DNA of 64,000 nt, taken from contig CM030718.1 of assembly GCA_017979445.1 (NCBI GenBank), forward strand, positions 18,285,021-18,349,020, written 5' to 3'. Source of the stretch: Akebia trifoliata (Eukaryota; Streptophyta; Magnoliopsida; Ranunculales; Lardizabalaceae). The notes below the pieces were generated by a model. It searched no databases. It was given only the letters and a program-made list of their open reading frames with translations, and had not been told where the DNA came from. The stretch's first letter is position 1; every line of letters begins with the position of its first letter. The position numbers and the translations under genes were made by a program. Shown here one piece after another: positions 42,361 through 54,300 of the stretch.

Positions 42361-43906
42361 TTTCTAGTGAATCATTGATCAATGATCAGTCTTTGGGGTT
42401 ACTTTTTAAGATAAATTTTTTTCGAAAAACAAGAACCTGATAGTTTGATCGTTTAGGGTCAGAAATTATTCTCTTGAGTTCTACTGGTTGACCATATACA
42501 GAAAGAAACCATGGAAATGGTTGTAATCATTAGAATGATTTATAGAAGATCAATTTGCATGCCCTATTCTACATTGAATAGTGACATTCATTAGATCAAA
42601 TCCAACCCACATCTCTAATCTTGTTCTAATTTTGTTCTTAAAAAAAAAAAAAAAAAAAAAAAGGAGATAAAATAGACATTAAAATAAGGTGAAAATTGAG
42701 CTAGAGACGTGGAGTGTTCTTTTATAGGGGCTTTCTCTAGATCACTGAAGATTTAGAGACTGGTTGAAGTTGCTCTTGGTGGGGTTCGAATTTGTTCAAA
42801 TTCTAGAAATTTGTAGACCGATTGTAGGTAGTACAACACGTGAGGAGAGGTGAAAGGAATTGAACTTGTTCTAACAGTAATAAGGATGTATAAAAAGTTC
42901 CTTCCTTAGATTGCATGATCCACCGACCCCTTTTTTTTTGTGTGAAGAGATGTCATAAAATTCGGGGAAGGAAAAAAAATCCTCTCCTGATAAGAGACCA
43001 GACAATTAAATCAGCAAATCAACGAATTAATTGTGATGTTGCCCATTAATTGCCTCCCCCACCCCTTCTCTTCATTGTCAAAAATCTATCTTCTTCAATC
43101 TTCAAATCTCCAAAACATAATTTAGGGGTTTTAGGGAGGCTGAAGATAATGCGTTTTTGGGAAGAAATAAAAAAAATATCATTTGCATCATCTCCAAAAT
43201 TTTCCCAATTTTTATTTTCCAAGTATTTGTGGATCTATCTGAATGAATCCTAACTTGGTCACCATGTCCATGAGTTTGTCTTTGCTTTAATACTAGGGAG
43301 TGTTGAGGATCCAATACAGAATCAATAACTCAAGTTTAACCTAGTAGATCTCTCCCTGCTTGTCATCTGCAATGATGACCACCTAAATAAGCTCTTGCTT
43401 CATTTTCTTTTCCTGAAACCACTGTTTCTGGGCCTAGAGAATTCTCTCACCTTGTCCCTTAAAATCACAATTTGATCGAAACCTGATAGTCCGGTCTTTC
43501 AGATCAACATGCAAGAAGAAAAATGTTTCATATTAAAGCTAACAAAAGTTTCGAATAATTATCTTAAAATCCCAGTTTATTGTGAATCAACTTAATAATT
43601 TAATTCAAATGATTTCAATGGTTACTATGATTTCAAATAAGCCCCAAATCAATACTAGTTATAATCAACACCACCATTCCCAAAACAGGGGAAAGGGTAA
43701 ATGTGGTGGATGATGATGCGTTGGACCAAATTGTCTGAAATGACATAAGCCTATCAATGAAGAAAGTAAGAATAACAATGACAATGGGGGGAAGATTTTT
43801 ATTCTCTAGTTTTTAAGTTGTGTTTTTTAGGAGCGAGTCCCCCAGCAAATGTAATGATGCATGTCTACCACCACCCCATAAAACTTTGGGCATATGTAAT
43901 CTAATG
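42361..43906. other. Intergenic DNA downstream of the UCP gene
   Basis: About 1.5 kb with no supported gene. A run of about 22 A is at 42639-42661. The right-hand few hundred bases presumably contain the 3' UTR of the minus-strand UCP gene, whose stop codon is at 43907-43909. No RNA gene or transposon terminus was recognised. Confidence 0.5.
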
Positions 43907-43936
43907 TTATGCTTCCCTTGTAATGAACTTCTTGGC
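43907..43936 (-). CDS. UCP exon 9
   Basis: Nine codons AKKFITREA plus TAA (43907-43909), after the acceptor cattgcag. Very short terminal exon, found by matching the AKK motif that follows LEQ in plant UCPs. Confidence 0.85.
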   Translation of the reverse strand, partial: AKKFITREA

Positions 43937-46900
43937 CTGCAATGAGATGGAGAAAAATAGTTAATATAATTTTTTTTTTTTTTTAAAAGGAAAAGTAACA
44001 AAGAAAAATACTGGTCAGCATTTAAGATAAGCCCCCTATGATTTCAAATTGATAACGTGCCCTTAGTCTTCTGTTATAGACCAATGAAACATGACTTAAA
44101 AGCCCTCATTTTCAACCTTTAGCCAAAAACCATTGCTTTTGCTGCCCAAATTCTGTCAACCTCAAGTTAGCTCTTCCACCTATGGTAAGTTATTTTTAAA
44201 CTACTCAATCTCATCTTCAATCTATTATTGCCAACCTCGCTTTGAACTCCCCCTTCTAGACAGACCCTCAATTTTTCTTCCCAAAATTCCATCTTGTGCT
44301 TCTCTAACAATCGTGTCTCTTAAAGTTGAAAATGATGGGAAATTTTTTTTTACCCAAGATGTTGAAGATGACGATGTTTTGGGAAGAAAAGTCAACAGTT
44401 TTTTGTCTACATGTTGAAGATGAGGGTATTTAGGTAATTTCTCATTAGTCTATAAGAGAAGACCAACGTCCAGCATAGCAGTTAGCACCAGATTGAAAAT
44501 GGAACTTATCACAAATATTCACCAGACTGCCTAGATATTTCTGAGTCACCCAAAAGTAAACAGGCAGCCATGAATGAAAATCACTAGTTAGTTCAGTCAA
44601 ATTGAGGGATTTGGAATGCACAAGTAATTTTAAAATTTTACCTGCTCTAGAGTCAGAAACATGATCACATTCCATGAGCCGAGCCGACCAAAATTTGGAA
44701 TGAACCCTTTATAGAAAGCAAGGGGTCCCTACAAAACAAAAAAAACCAAAGTCAGTCACTGTATGACATTTATATAGATCAATTCCTTGTAGAGTTGTTC
44801 GTTTTATCAATTTTTCTTTTGTAAAGCCAATTTATTTTCCGATGAAGCCCTTGCACTATATTATGTAATAGATATGCAAATCAAAATTACAATAACCGGA
44901 ATACCAATAAGAACTTGATAGAACCAGAACCTTAGGTATGTGTAGACTACACTGTCAAGATCAGAAGAGTTTACAACAAAAAGGTGGGCTGAAGCTCACT
45001 TTTATGTGAAACAGAACTTCGCAACATTAACGCCTTATGATAACAGGTGTGTACAGCAAGGATTGGGCCACGATTGTTTGGAGCAACAAAGTGATCCCCA
45101 AGCACCGTTTTATCTCCTGGTCATGCTTTAGTGAGATTGGTTAGTTAGGAGAGAGAAGCTTAATCAGGCCTCTTGTGTCTATTGTTGCGCAAATGAAGAA
45201 AATAGAGACCATCTCTTCTGCTCATGTCACTTCACCAAACAGATTTGGATCAACGTTATCAAAAGATCCCTTAATTCAAGAGCTCCTTCCTCGTGGGACT
45301 TCAAAATAGAGTGGATTACAAGAAATAGAGTGGGACTCCAACATAGAGTGGATTACAAGAAATTGGAAAAGTAATGACCTAGCCATTGAGGTTAAAAGAA
45401 GCAGCTTTTGTGCCTTCATTTACCACAGATGGACAGAAAGATGCAGGAGAATCTTCCAGAATGAATACCTGCCAGCTACTCAGGTGGAAAGACTAATCAC
45501 TATTTGTGTTTGAATGAGATTCTCTTGCTTAAGGTTAAAGGTTGAAGACATGCCTTATTCTAGGCAATTTTTTGACTCTTGGGCGATTAATGTGGCTTTC
45601 TACCACAAGGAGTGTATTAGGTGCCAGTGGAAAAAGCCCCTTGGGGTTGGCACACTCTTAATATGGATGGATCTCTTAGAGGGCTCTATGTAGGTCAAGA
45701 GGGCATTGTAAGGGATGAGCAAGGGTCTCCTCTAGCAGCTCATGCTAACTGCATTATGGGAGACAAAGTTCTAATGACCTTTGGGTTATTCAAGGACTGA
45801 AGTTGGCTATTTCCTTACAAGTTAACAAGTTGTGTGTTGCTGTCCAATTTATCTCAGGTCAAGTAGTAATGCCTTGGTATGCAAGGAGGATGATCAACAC
45901 TATCAAGGAGATCTCAAGTTCTTTTCAAGAGGTCAGATTCACGTTCATCTATAGAGAGACAAACAACGCTGCAGACTTCCTGGTGTCGTGGTTTCAATCC
46001 TTTCAAAATTCAACTTGTCTCCTTCTGAGTTCCCAACTCAGCTTCTTACCATTGTAAATGAGGATGCCTTGGGAAAATCCTACGTAAAATTGTAACCTTC
46101 TTTTGTCGGCTGGGGGTCCGAATACCCCCTATTACCTTCCGGGGGGGGGGGGGGGGGGGGAAACAGGGTGTGCAAGAAACTCTTTACCATGTTCTTTAAA
46201 CATGGACACAATCCTGAGGAGACAATTGGGCTAGTTTTCGACTTTGAAGTATTCTTCAGTTATAATTAAGATTAGAGCATAATTGTCATAAAAAAAATGA
46301 TTAGAGCATAACTTTGGAAACATGAGTATATAATTGAAAAAGGAGTGTCAATTGCGTGAAAGTGAAAATGAACGCACTTCATTTTTCAAAGTCTTGATGA
46401 AACAATCGAGTGTGCTTTTGTAGACCGTCTCTCCCATCATTCTAGACTTCACCTGCAACGAACAAAAAAGCATGTAAAAAAATTTCCAATGCTTTCTTCA
46501 TCGAATAAAGAAAGTTAACAGCAACTTTTTAACAAATAGACAAGTAAATATGGAAGTAATTCACTTACTAAAGAACATCTAAATAAGAATATGGCCTAAG
46601 ACAAATAGACTTCATCATACGTGAACTAATGACCAGAAATATAATAGGAACATTTCCTTCTACCAACATAGCTGTGAACACTGTGCTACAATTTTTTTTA
46701 CCATATATTAATAAGAGAGATTTCATTATCATTTATTCTCCATTCAATTCTGTCCAGAGCCACATCTTCTATTATTGTCCACCAAAATCTCAATGGCACG
46801 ATTTCATAGTGCAGCTAGGATACTAGTTAAACAAAACTGTCTAAAATATGATAAGAGAGTCTCTCTTTGACTCATCTATTAACAAAATACAACTCCCTAT

Positions 46901-49900
46901 AAAGCAATGTAGTAAAAGCTTCGCCCAGGTGACCGCCACGACAAGTCCGAATCCCTAGCACCGAGGCCAGCCCCTAGGCAGGCTTTAATCACAACGCAGC
47001 TACCTAGATGCATCTAAGCATTAGCACGAAACTTAGTGGTTATTATAATTTATTTTCTACACAAACATAACCTCTCAGCATGCACGTTATCTAATTACCT
47101 ATTCTCTGCTTTATTCATGCTTTGGAACCCTAGCCATCAAGTTTTAAAGGTCTAGTTGCCGTACACTTTTTCTATAATCACAAGGAGCTGTCTTCAATAC
47201 AAAAACAACCCTCTCGCTCCCTTCAAAACACCATTCTCTCTTTTTTCATCAGTGTTGCTCTAGAAAATATATATCTTTTTTGGCACATAATCTCTATCCA
47301 GTATAGAAACGATCTATTTGTACAGTATACAAACGATGCTCACTTTTTATTCCACCTCTCCCTCTTCAATATTTTGATACATTTTCATTTGCTATACTTT
47401 ATTGGTTGCTTCTCAATGTCAGAACGGGGAAAAAAATGACAGTTGTTTGTAAGTGAATTTTCTTTACTTAAAGAGCATTCAACAGAATAAAAAAGAAAAT
47501 TTTAACAGTAATCACTTATCAAGTTGCATAATTGATAATCCTTTTGGTCGTATTACATGACCTATGGTTATGTGCTTCATTACTTTTTTCCGTTAAATTT
47601 TATATACTATTTCTATGAATAAATTAATGAACAAACAAATTTGTCTAAGGCTTTGCCTAGACTTTGTTTAGGTGTTGCCTTTGTGTTATCCAATGCCTTT
47701 GACTACTCTAGTTTACCAATGAAAACATAAAACCACCTCTAACCCAACTAATCCTAATCCTGGAAGCAAAGACTGTATCCAATATCCATCATACCTAGGT
47801 TGACTGAAGCAATTCCCCTTGCTATAATTTGATCCATAGTGAGTTTTTATCAGAGCTGCTAACTAAATAAAGAATGATATCTTAGATGGAACTTTTGGTC
47901 GCCAAATTGCAATATCAATAAAGGATAAATGTGAAGAAAAAACAATAGATGTATATAAAGAACTTACAAAAACACTTTATCCTTGCAACTTTTCCAATCC
48001 CATTTGTCCTCCACCATAAGGTCAATATGGATATGAGATATATAATCAATTAAACTAGCAATCTATTGAACATTTCAATCATTAATTTTGATCTTGTGAC
48101 TGAACCATGAAGTTGTTAATTGAACATTTTTCTTTTTGAGACATTAAAAATAAATTTGAAAAATGTGATCCAAGGGGTGAAGCTTCACACCATTAGTTTT
48201 CCAAAAATCTTTACCCTCGCCTCCTTCTCCACTTTGAATATTATTATTTTTTGAATTTCAAGCAAAATCCTATAAATTCCTTTCAATAGCCACACTCATA
48301 CGAGGATGTCAATGGGCCATTTTCAAAACAAATCAACCACCCTGCATATTTTGTGTTGATGACCTACCTCCACAAGTCATTTCTTTCGTCTCCCAACTTC
48401 CACAACCATTTTCCTACAAGTGTTATGTTCATTGATCTAATTTTCTAATGCCCAAACTCCCATTCTTTTAGGGGAGACAAGTTTGACTCCACCTCACCAT
48501 GTGGAAACTGCTTTTTTCCATCCTTATCATTCCATAGAAAATCACAGAGTAACTTCCCAATTAGCATTTCTACACTTCTAGGCATGATAATAAAGATAAA
48601 AAGAATATTAAGATGCTCGATAGAGTGCTTTTAATATCAGTCATTTTCCCTCATTTCGAGGTACTTAAATTTCCACGACCCAATTCTCCTCCATATGCAC
48701 TCAATGATTGGGTCCGAAATGATCTTATTTTTTTATGCCACACCTAATGGAAGACCTAAGTAGGAAAATGGGACAGAATCCAATTGACAACCTAGGAAAG
48801 TGGCAAGAAGTGCAATGTTTGATGATGTGCCTATGACGAATTAAACAACTTTTTCTTTAATAAGCAAGAGGGTTAGTATTTAGAAATTAGGAGGTGAAGG
48901 CAGGTTTTCAACCCATGTCATAGTATCAACACACACAGAATTTAACCAACATAGAAAGTGCTAGCTCGCACTTTCTAAGCAACCTTTTGAAAGCCTGACA
49001 ATGGCCAAGTACTTTGTTAAATGTTATAAAGTTCAAGAATGTATTGAAGTTTATCACATTCATGTACCCTTCTTGAGCCTATGAACAACTACATGCTAAA
49101 TCAATAAGATATAAGAGCAGAATCTTCAATAATTTGCATCTCACAAACAAATATGAGGAGGAAAATCCAGGTAGCACAACATTGCACGTCAATAGCATGA
49201 AGTTGCCATGCTAATAAATGACTACTTTTGCAAGTCACAATCCGTGTTCAAATATAATCAATCAATATGTCCAAACCCTATTTCTCTTGTAATTCAGTTG
49301 CAGACTCGAATTAAAAATGGAACCTCATTTCACAGATCATATGATAAATAGTTTTTTCTGGATTAACCAAGTTTAACTGCCCATGAACAACAAACAGATT
49401 CAGCTAAACCATTTTCTCACTTGATTTTACCATAATGTAGAAAGTTATGAATTACGCCATAGTAAGACGATGGCTAACCAAGTGATTATAGGGTCACCAT
49501 ATTACCAAATACTATATTTACTTGATTTTGAAGAGATAAAATGAAGAAAGCTTACCACATCGACTGGGGAGCCAATACAGACAGCGAAAAATCCTGCCCC
49601 CAAACCAGCTAGGAGATGTGTAAGAACATTATCTGTGAACCCTGGAATTTTCAAAATTGTCTGCAAAGGGATAAAAAGAATTTGAAATTGCAATGCAATA
49701 AGTATTAAAGTGTACATGTTAGACTTTAAAGAACAAGAAGAACCCATCAATGAGACTCAAATATTATATTTTACCTGCTTCACTTGATCGTAACTAGCAA
49801 GCTCAGCTGCATTTATAATAGCATTTCGTGCTACGTTAGGTCCAAGTCCAGTCCACAGAGCCCCAAATCCTTCCTAAATTTGTGATCAAATTGAATAGCC

Positions 49901-52900
49901 CGATCAAAACAATAAACAATCCCCCCCCCCCCCCCCCCAACACAACACACCCCAAATAAAAAAAAAAACGGTTAGATATATAACCTGTTTGACAATGGTG
50001 GAATAAGCATTTAATGCCCCAGAATACTTCCTTGGCACCCCAGGTGGCAATTTGCCTTCTGCTTGAAGTCGAACTTTTACAAGATCAGTTGGGTTAGCCA
50101 CAGCAATTGCTAGAGCACCTGTTTGATGCCAAGACACAAAGTAATGATTTCTATTTTAACACTTGTTTTTAACTAGGGAAAAACAAGAAATTGACAATTT
50201 AAATTCTCTAAACATTGAGAAAAAAAAAAAAAAGGAACATGATATATTTGAACAAATTCCTATTATAAAAGCCAAACATTACTGAAATAATCACAAAAAT
50301 GTAAAATGACCTGTTGTAAATGCAGCAAGTATTTTCTTCGACAAAGGAACATCTCCTACAAAATCAGGGCCAACATAGAGGCCTTTAACCTATCCAATAT
50401 AGAATATACGCATATGTATCAAATAATCATTGAGCATAGAGAAAATATATATATATATATAACCCAATTACTTGAAAAAAATACAGAAAAATAAGTAAAT
50501 CCATAAAAAGAAAAATTCAAACTCACGGGTTCATATAAACCAATTCGTAACCCTCCATAGATGCACTGACGATGTAATCCTGGTATAATGCCTTTCCAAA
50601 GTGCGGAGAGACCTTCTTCCCGGGCGATAGTAGCAACGGTACCCAACAGGCCTCTGTATTTAGGTATAGCCACTCCATCCCCTGCTGCTTTCTTTTGAAG
50701 CTGAAGCCTAACTTTAGCAGTGTCCAATGGAATAGTACAAATCTGCATGAATTCCACATGGCAAAAAAATAGACCAAAAAAAAAGCATTTCATAAATACA
50801 AAGAAACATTTGTTCAATTGAAGATGTGAGAATCAATTGACAGGGAATATAATTGGTTCTGTCAGTGGTCAGAGCATTTAGAGAACCAATGTAACAGTCA
50901 CAAAAGCCATTTTCTTGACTAGGACTAGAATAAGACTCAGATTGAATTTAAGGGGCTGGCTAAGTTCTCTTTCCAATAATAGGTTTTCACAAGAGCGTTG
51001 AATAATCACAACACATGAAGAATCATACTACAGTTCAAGCTTCCTGAACTCCAGAAATCTCACTGAGTACTGTTGGTTATGAATTCATGTTGCCCTAATT
51101 TTCTATAAATAGAATCAGAATTAAATTTTAAGTAACTAAATATAAGTTCAGGTTTAAAAGGCAAAACCTGAAAAGTTGAGGTAGTAGATCTTGTGATACT
51201 AAGACACCAAATTCAACACAATAAAATAACACTCATGGGACCCAAATGTTGATGAGTCAATGGCTGATTTTTGGAAAGGATATTCTTCTCACCAAGAATC
51301 ATCTCCTTCCGACATTTCTAGCCTTGTCAAAAAAGCATTGTAAATAGAAAGTCCACATTATTGTTTTTTTATAAGTGTAAAGATATTATTAATAACAAGG
51401 AAAAAGGAGGCTGAGGAGCCCCCATACAAACGAAAAAAGAAAGAAAAAACAAATAATACAACGCAGAACAACACCCCACAAATACTAAGTATCACACAGG
51501 GAATCCCATCTGAAAACAAGGTTCTGGAATGAAGCTCCCACAAAGTCCTTGCTCAACTTCAACAAAAAATATAGAAGGCCCAAAATCTCCATAATCACCG
51601 ATTGAGGTGTATTTTGTTATGATGTGTGTGAAGATAATCTCCATATTACAAGGCCCAAAAGTCCATATTATTGTTGTTATGATGTGTCCATCTTCCCCCA
51701 AAATACAAAGGTTGACTCCTCTCCATGTGGGCTCTAGCTCCATATGTGTCACATTTGGTTGCTCTCTCTTTCTACACACACCATACATATGTGTGTGTAT
51801 TTATCAAGGTATTTTAACAAACTCTATAGGACTGTGACCTTAGATTTTCCCAACAGGGATAAAATAGGCATATTTAGCAGTGAGGTCCACATGGCCTACA
51901 TTACTGGGACACATACACCCAACAAGGCAATATCAACATCAACACAAATACAATACAACTAACAGTTTGCAATCAAAGTTTTGTGGAAGCAAAAAAAGCC
52001 AAGTATGATTGGCCTTTACTTTTTAATGTTTCATTTTGGAAATGAGTAAGAGTCATAGCATCCTCTTTAAGGAGTGGTGTTTGTCAATCCCACCCCATGG
52101 CCAAGGACAACATCATAGCCCGTCACATGGCTCAACCTAGGGCTGGGTTGAGACGATCCTGGACGGGGTCATCCTAGGTTCCAATGAGCACTTTTGACAC
52201 AACCATGTCGAACAGGGGAACTGCACTAGAACTAGTGGTGTCAATTGAGCCCGCAAGCCGAAAAAACAAGTGTTAGGGCTTTCAAATTGAGCCTACAAAG
52301 GTAGGGCCGGGTTCAATAATTTTCAATCATGTCAAATTCAGGTCAGACTAGGGCTTAATAGTGCCTAATCTAGCCTGGCCCGGCCTGCTACTATATCTTA
52401 TAGATACATTAGTAATATATAGTTAGCTGAATATCTTTTTCATTACAAATGTTGAATTCTAGTTATTTCATTTGGCATATACACATTAGGGCCGCGTTAG
52501 GGCTTAGTCGACTCAGGCCTGACAGAGGTATAGGGCTGGTGTAAGGTGGAGCTTGCCTCTTTTGGGATTGGTTAGGGATCAACCAAGCCCAGACCAAATC
52601 CATCCATTGAAAACCCTAACTGTGGCACCCATATAGACCTTGAGGTCATGGCACGCACCTGGTACACACTTAGTTGCAGGGTTGTGCCTTTTCTCAGGAT
52701 GATTCTAGTGAAAGGATTTGGCAAGCTCGGACCTCATGGGATATGTTTACTTTTCTATGGGACGCTCGATGCACATAGGCAGGGTAAATTCCCTATTAGG
52801 TGGCATTATAGAACAATATAAGCAACATTGTGTGTTGAAGCACTAGAGATGGACCCAATATGGCATGTTGACCTCGTTAGGTGCCCGGTTTGTCATGTGA

Positions 52901-54098
52901 AAAGTTGCATCGATACACTTGAACTATGGTCAAAGGATACTACTATGGGTACAAGGACCCCTTGACATAACTTGAATTCGTGTGTGTCAAAGTAGCATCG
53001 AAGTATTGTACTGGGTAGCAAACCTACCCAAATACTCAAGGCTTGCGGCAGTTGGACCGCAATTAGTAGTTGCACAATCCCCCACTTTTGAAACTCACAG
53101 GACCATGATAATATTCCATAAAATTTCAAAATTTAACAAGTTCCACCAAACCTATGTGGAGCAAAAAAAAAAGATAGCTGATTCACCCAAGTAACCAAAT
53201 TATAAAAATAAAACCATAAATAAAAATATAAAAAAAAATAAAATTCAAAAGAGAGACACACCAGGACAGATGACAGAAGAGGCATGTAGCATGCTCCCTA
53301 CCCTTGACATACACGTACACATGCAGCACACATTCATAGAATTGAGATCCGCCATCTTATTTGACACAAAAAGTAACCTGGGGGCATATAGGCTAAAGGG
53401 TGACCTGACCAGTGACCACATTCATGGAAATGATCAACATATGAAATCAATATTAAATCCCCTTGGTGTGACTTACAAGGATGCCATCTTCCCTACCCTC
53501 ACCCTGATATTGAGCATTCTTCTACCCTAAATACATATTTTTATATTGTTTTTCAAATTTTGCAAAAAAAAATTCTTATAAGTTTACACATTCAGATTGC
53601 ATCTAGTCAATTATCATCGAATACAAACATTAATGGCCTGCTTGAATCTGTTTCTTCTGTCAAAAAAGGAGTTTTTGGGTGAAAATGTCAATCCAAACAT
53701 TGGAAACTAGTGTGTAAACCAGATACAGTTGCGAGAGCAGAGCGGTAATGTGGGAGTGCCAAGTTGGGAGGAAGTTTGAAGAAGGATCAAATCATTAAGA
53801 TCCAAACGACATAAATTAACATTTTCAAGTTGAAAAGGATGGTTACTGAGCTCAAAAATTGAGAAAGTAAATCCAAGGAAGAGCAGAAAAATTAATAAGA
53901 AAATGCCAGACTCGATTAAACTTCCATAGATCAAACATCAGAAAATTAAAAAAAATTCGTAAGAACATGATCAGATTAATACGAATTAAAGATAAAGAGG
54001 GGCAAATCAATCACCTCAGCGACACAAGCAGCAAAAGCACTGCATGCGAACGTTCCAGCGAAAGAAATATCGGTCTTGGGCTTGAGATCGGCTACCAT
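43907..54098 (-). CDS. Mitochondrial uncoupling protein, UCP1/PUMP1 type (nine exons)
   Basis: Nine exons with matching phases sum to 909 nt, a 302-residue protein: 54098-54015, 50742-50527, 50389-50311, 50118-49985, 49873-49775, 49660-49556, 46452-46378, 44728-44642, 43936-43907. The product starts [20 protein letters not shown] and has three mitochondrial-carrier repeats with signatures [25 protein letters not shown] and PVDVVKSRMMG. It also contains [33 protein letters not shown] and [16 protein letters not shown], and ends AKKFITREA. The family spans the inner mitochondrial membrane with six helices, mediates fatty-acid-stimulated proton leak and carries amino/dicarboxylates. No stop or frameshift is present. 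Introns 1, 6 and 7 are enlarged by LINE debris. Confidence 0.95.
44642..44728 (-). CDS. UCP exon 8
   Basis: 29 codons, [20 protein letters not shown] then VIMFLTLEQ. Includes helix 6. Acceptor ttgtag, donor gtaaaa. Confidence 0.94.
45010..46140 (+). pseudogene. LINE zf-RVT/RNase H fragment in UCP intron 7 (antisense to UCP)
   Basis: The plus strand shows a zf-RVT domain ([20 protein letters not shown], 45175-45240, then [11 protein letters not shown]). Further right an RNase H-type end has [20 protein letters not shown] (45935-45995). Stops and frame changes are frequent. This LINE type carries a C-terminal RNase H, unlike the 9770 family. It ends before a 20-base G run at 46141-46160. Confidence 0.75.
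46141..46160. repeat. 20-base poly(G) run
   Basis: Twenty consecutive G in UCP intron 7, immediately after the LINE RNase H fragment. Possible G-quadruplex and likely length-unstable. Confidence 0.9.
46378..46452 (-). CDS. UCP exon 7
   Basis: 25 codons, [20 protein letters not shown] then TLKNE. Acceptor ttgcag, donor gtgcgt. Short exon recognised by homology and phase. Confidence 0.92.
48190..48800 (-). pseudogene. LINE RT C-terminal fragment in UCP intron 6
   Basis: On the minus strand this resembles the RT thumb/connection of L1-type elements: a [18 protein letters not shown] and [24 protein letters not shown] segment (about 48620-48530), with GLPLGVA-like sequence upstream near 48750. 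It is heavily mutated. It explains part of the length of the 3.1-kb intron. The remainder of the intron (46453-48190, 48800-49555) shows no coding similarity. Confidence 0.6.
49556..49660 (-). CDS. UCP exon 6
   Basis: 35 codons, [20 protein letters not shown] to CIGSPVDV. The start of the third signature; the intron (46453-49555) splits it. Confidence 0.94.
49775..49873 (-). CDS. UCP exon 5
   Basis: 33 codons, [20 protein letters not shown] to SYDQVKQ. A C18 run (49921-49938) lies in the intron just upstream. Confidence 0.94.
49921..49938. repeat. 18-base poly(C) run
   Basis: Eighteen consecutive C between UCP exons 4 and 5 (a G run on the transcribed strand), followed by aacacaacacacccc. 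Confidence 0.9.
49985..50118 (-). CDS. UCP exon 4
   Basis: 134 nt completing the Gly codon, then [19 protein letters not shown] to YSTIVKQ. Holds the second carrier signature. Donor gttata. Confidence 0.94.
50311..50389 (-). CDS. UCP exon 3
   Basis: 79 nt, [20 protein letters not shown] then LAAFTT, ending with one base of a Gly codon before gtcatt. Confidence 0.93.
50527..50742 (-). CDS. UCP exon 2
   Basis: 72 codons, [16 protein letters not shown] to GLRIGLYEP. Holds the first carrier signature PxDxxK and the loop to helix 2. Acceptor catgcag, donor gtgagt. Confidence 0.95.
51255..51345. repeat. Fragment of the foldback MITE family in UCP intron 1
   Basis: The stretch caatggctgatttttggaaa with tctcaccaagaatcatctcc and a trailing caaaaaagcattgtaaatag/agtccac matches the layout of the elements at 40399-41515. 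It is short and diverged. No termini were found. Confidence 0.5.
51355..51560 (-). pseudogene. LINE 3' end fragment in UCP intron 1
   Basis: On the minus strand this is the 3' UTR and tail of the LINE family at 9770: the complement of ttttttataagtgtaaagat, then aaaggaggctgaggagcccc and gaatcccatctgaaaacaag. The same words occur at 9790-9920 and 41575-41710. The insertion points the same way as the UCP transcript. Only about 200 bases remain. Confidence 0.7.
51561..54014. other. Rest of UCP intron 1
   Basis: About 2.4 kb without coding similarity. At 52225-52620 a segment opening tagtggtgtcaattgagccc and rich in agggc/gggct words resembles a common hAT-like MITE type of plants, but the right terminus does not give a clean inverted repeat. 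Short A runs occur at 53160-53240. Confidence 0.4.
54015..54098 (-). CDS. UCP exon 1
   Basis: Start ATG at 54098-54096; 28 codons ending FAACVAE before gtgatt. It carries the N-terminus and start of helix 1. Phase 0. Confidence 0.9.
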
Positions 54099-54300
54099 TG
54101 GAAAAAACTTAATCGATTCCCCCAAAAACAATTCTGAAAAGATAATAGTGAGGAAGAAGAAGAGATTAGGGTTTATATAATGTGTAAGAGTGGAGAGAAG
54201 ATATAAAGTGGAGGAGTAAAGAGAAGAAATGGAAAGAAAGGTAGGCAAGAAAGCAGGCATTTGTTGGAGGAATCTCGGGAAAAGAGAACTGTAGTGGTTG
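54099..54300 (-). promoter_or_regulatory. Likely 5' leader and promoter side of the UCP gene
   Basis: The 160 bases upstream of the UCP start (higher coordinates) are purine-rich on the plus strand, hence pyrimidine-rich (CT) on the coding strand, as is common in plant 5' leaders. The sequence tttatataat at 54172-54181 could serve as a TATA-like element on the minus strand (attatataaa), about 75 bases from the ATG. This is inferred from position only. Confidence 0.35.

Noticed and set aside
43050..43314. Short frames downstream of the UCP gene
   Set aside because: No conserved motif, no splice context, and no agreement with any plant family I can recognise.
46920..47700. MITE in UCP intron 6 from words such as cttcgcccaggtgaccgcc and gtttaggtgttgcc
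   Set aside because: The ends show only weak inverted similarity and no target duplication could be found.
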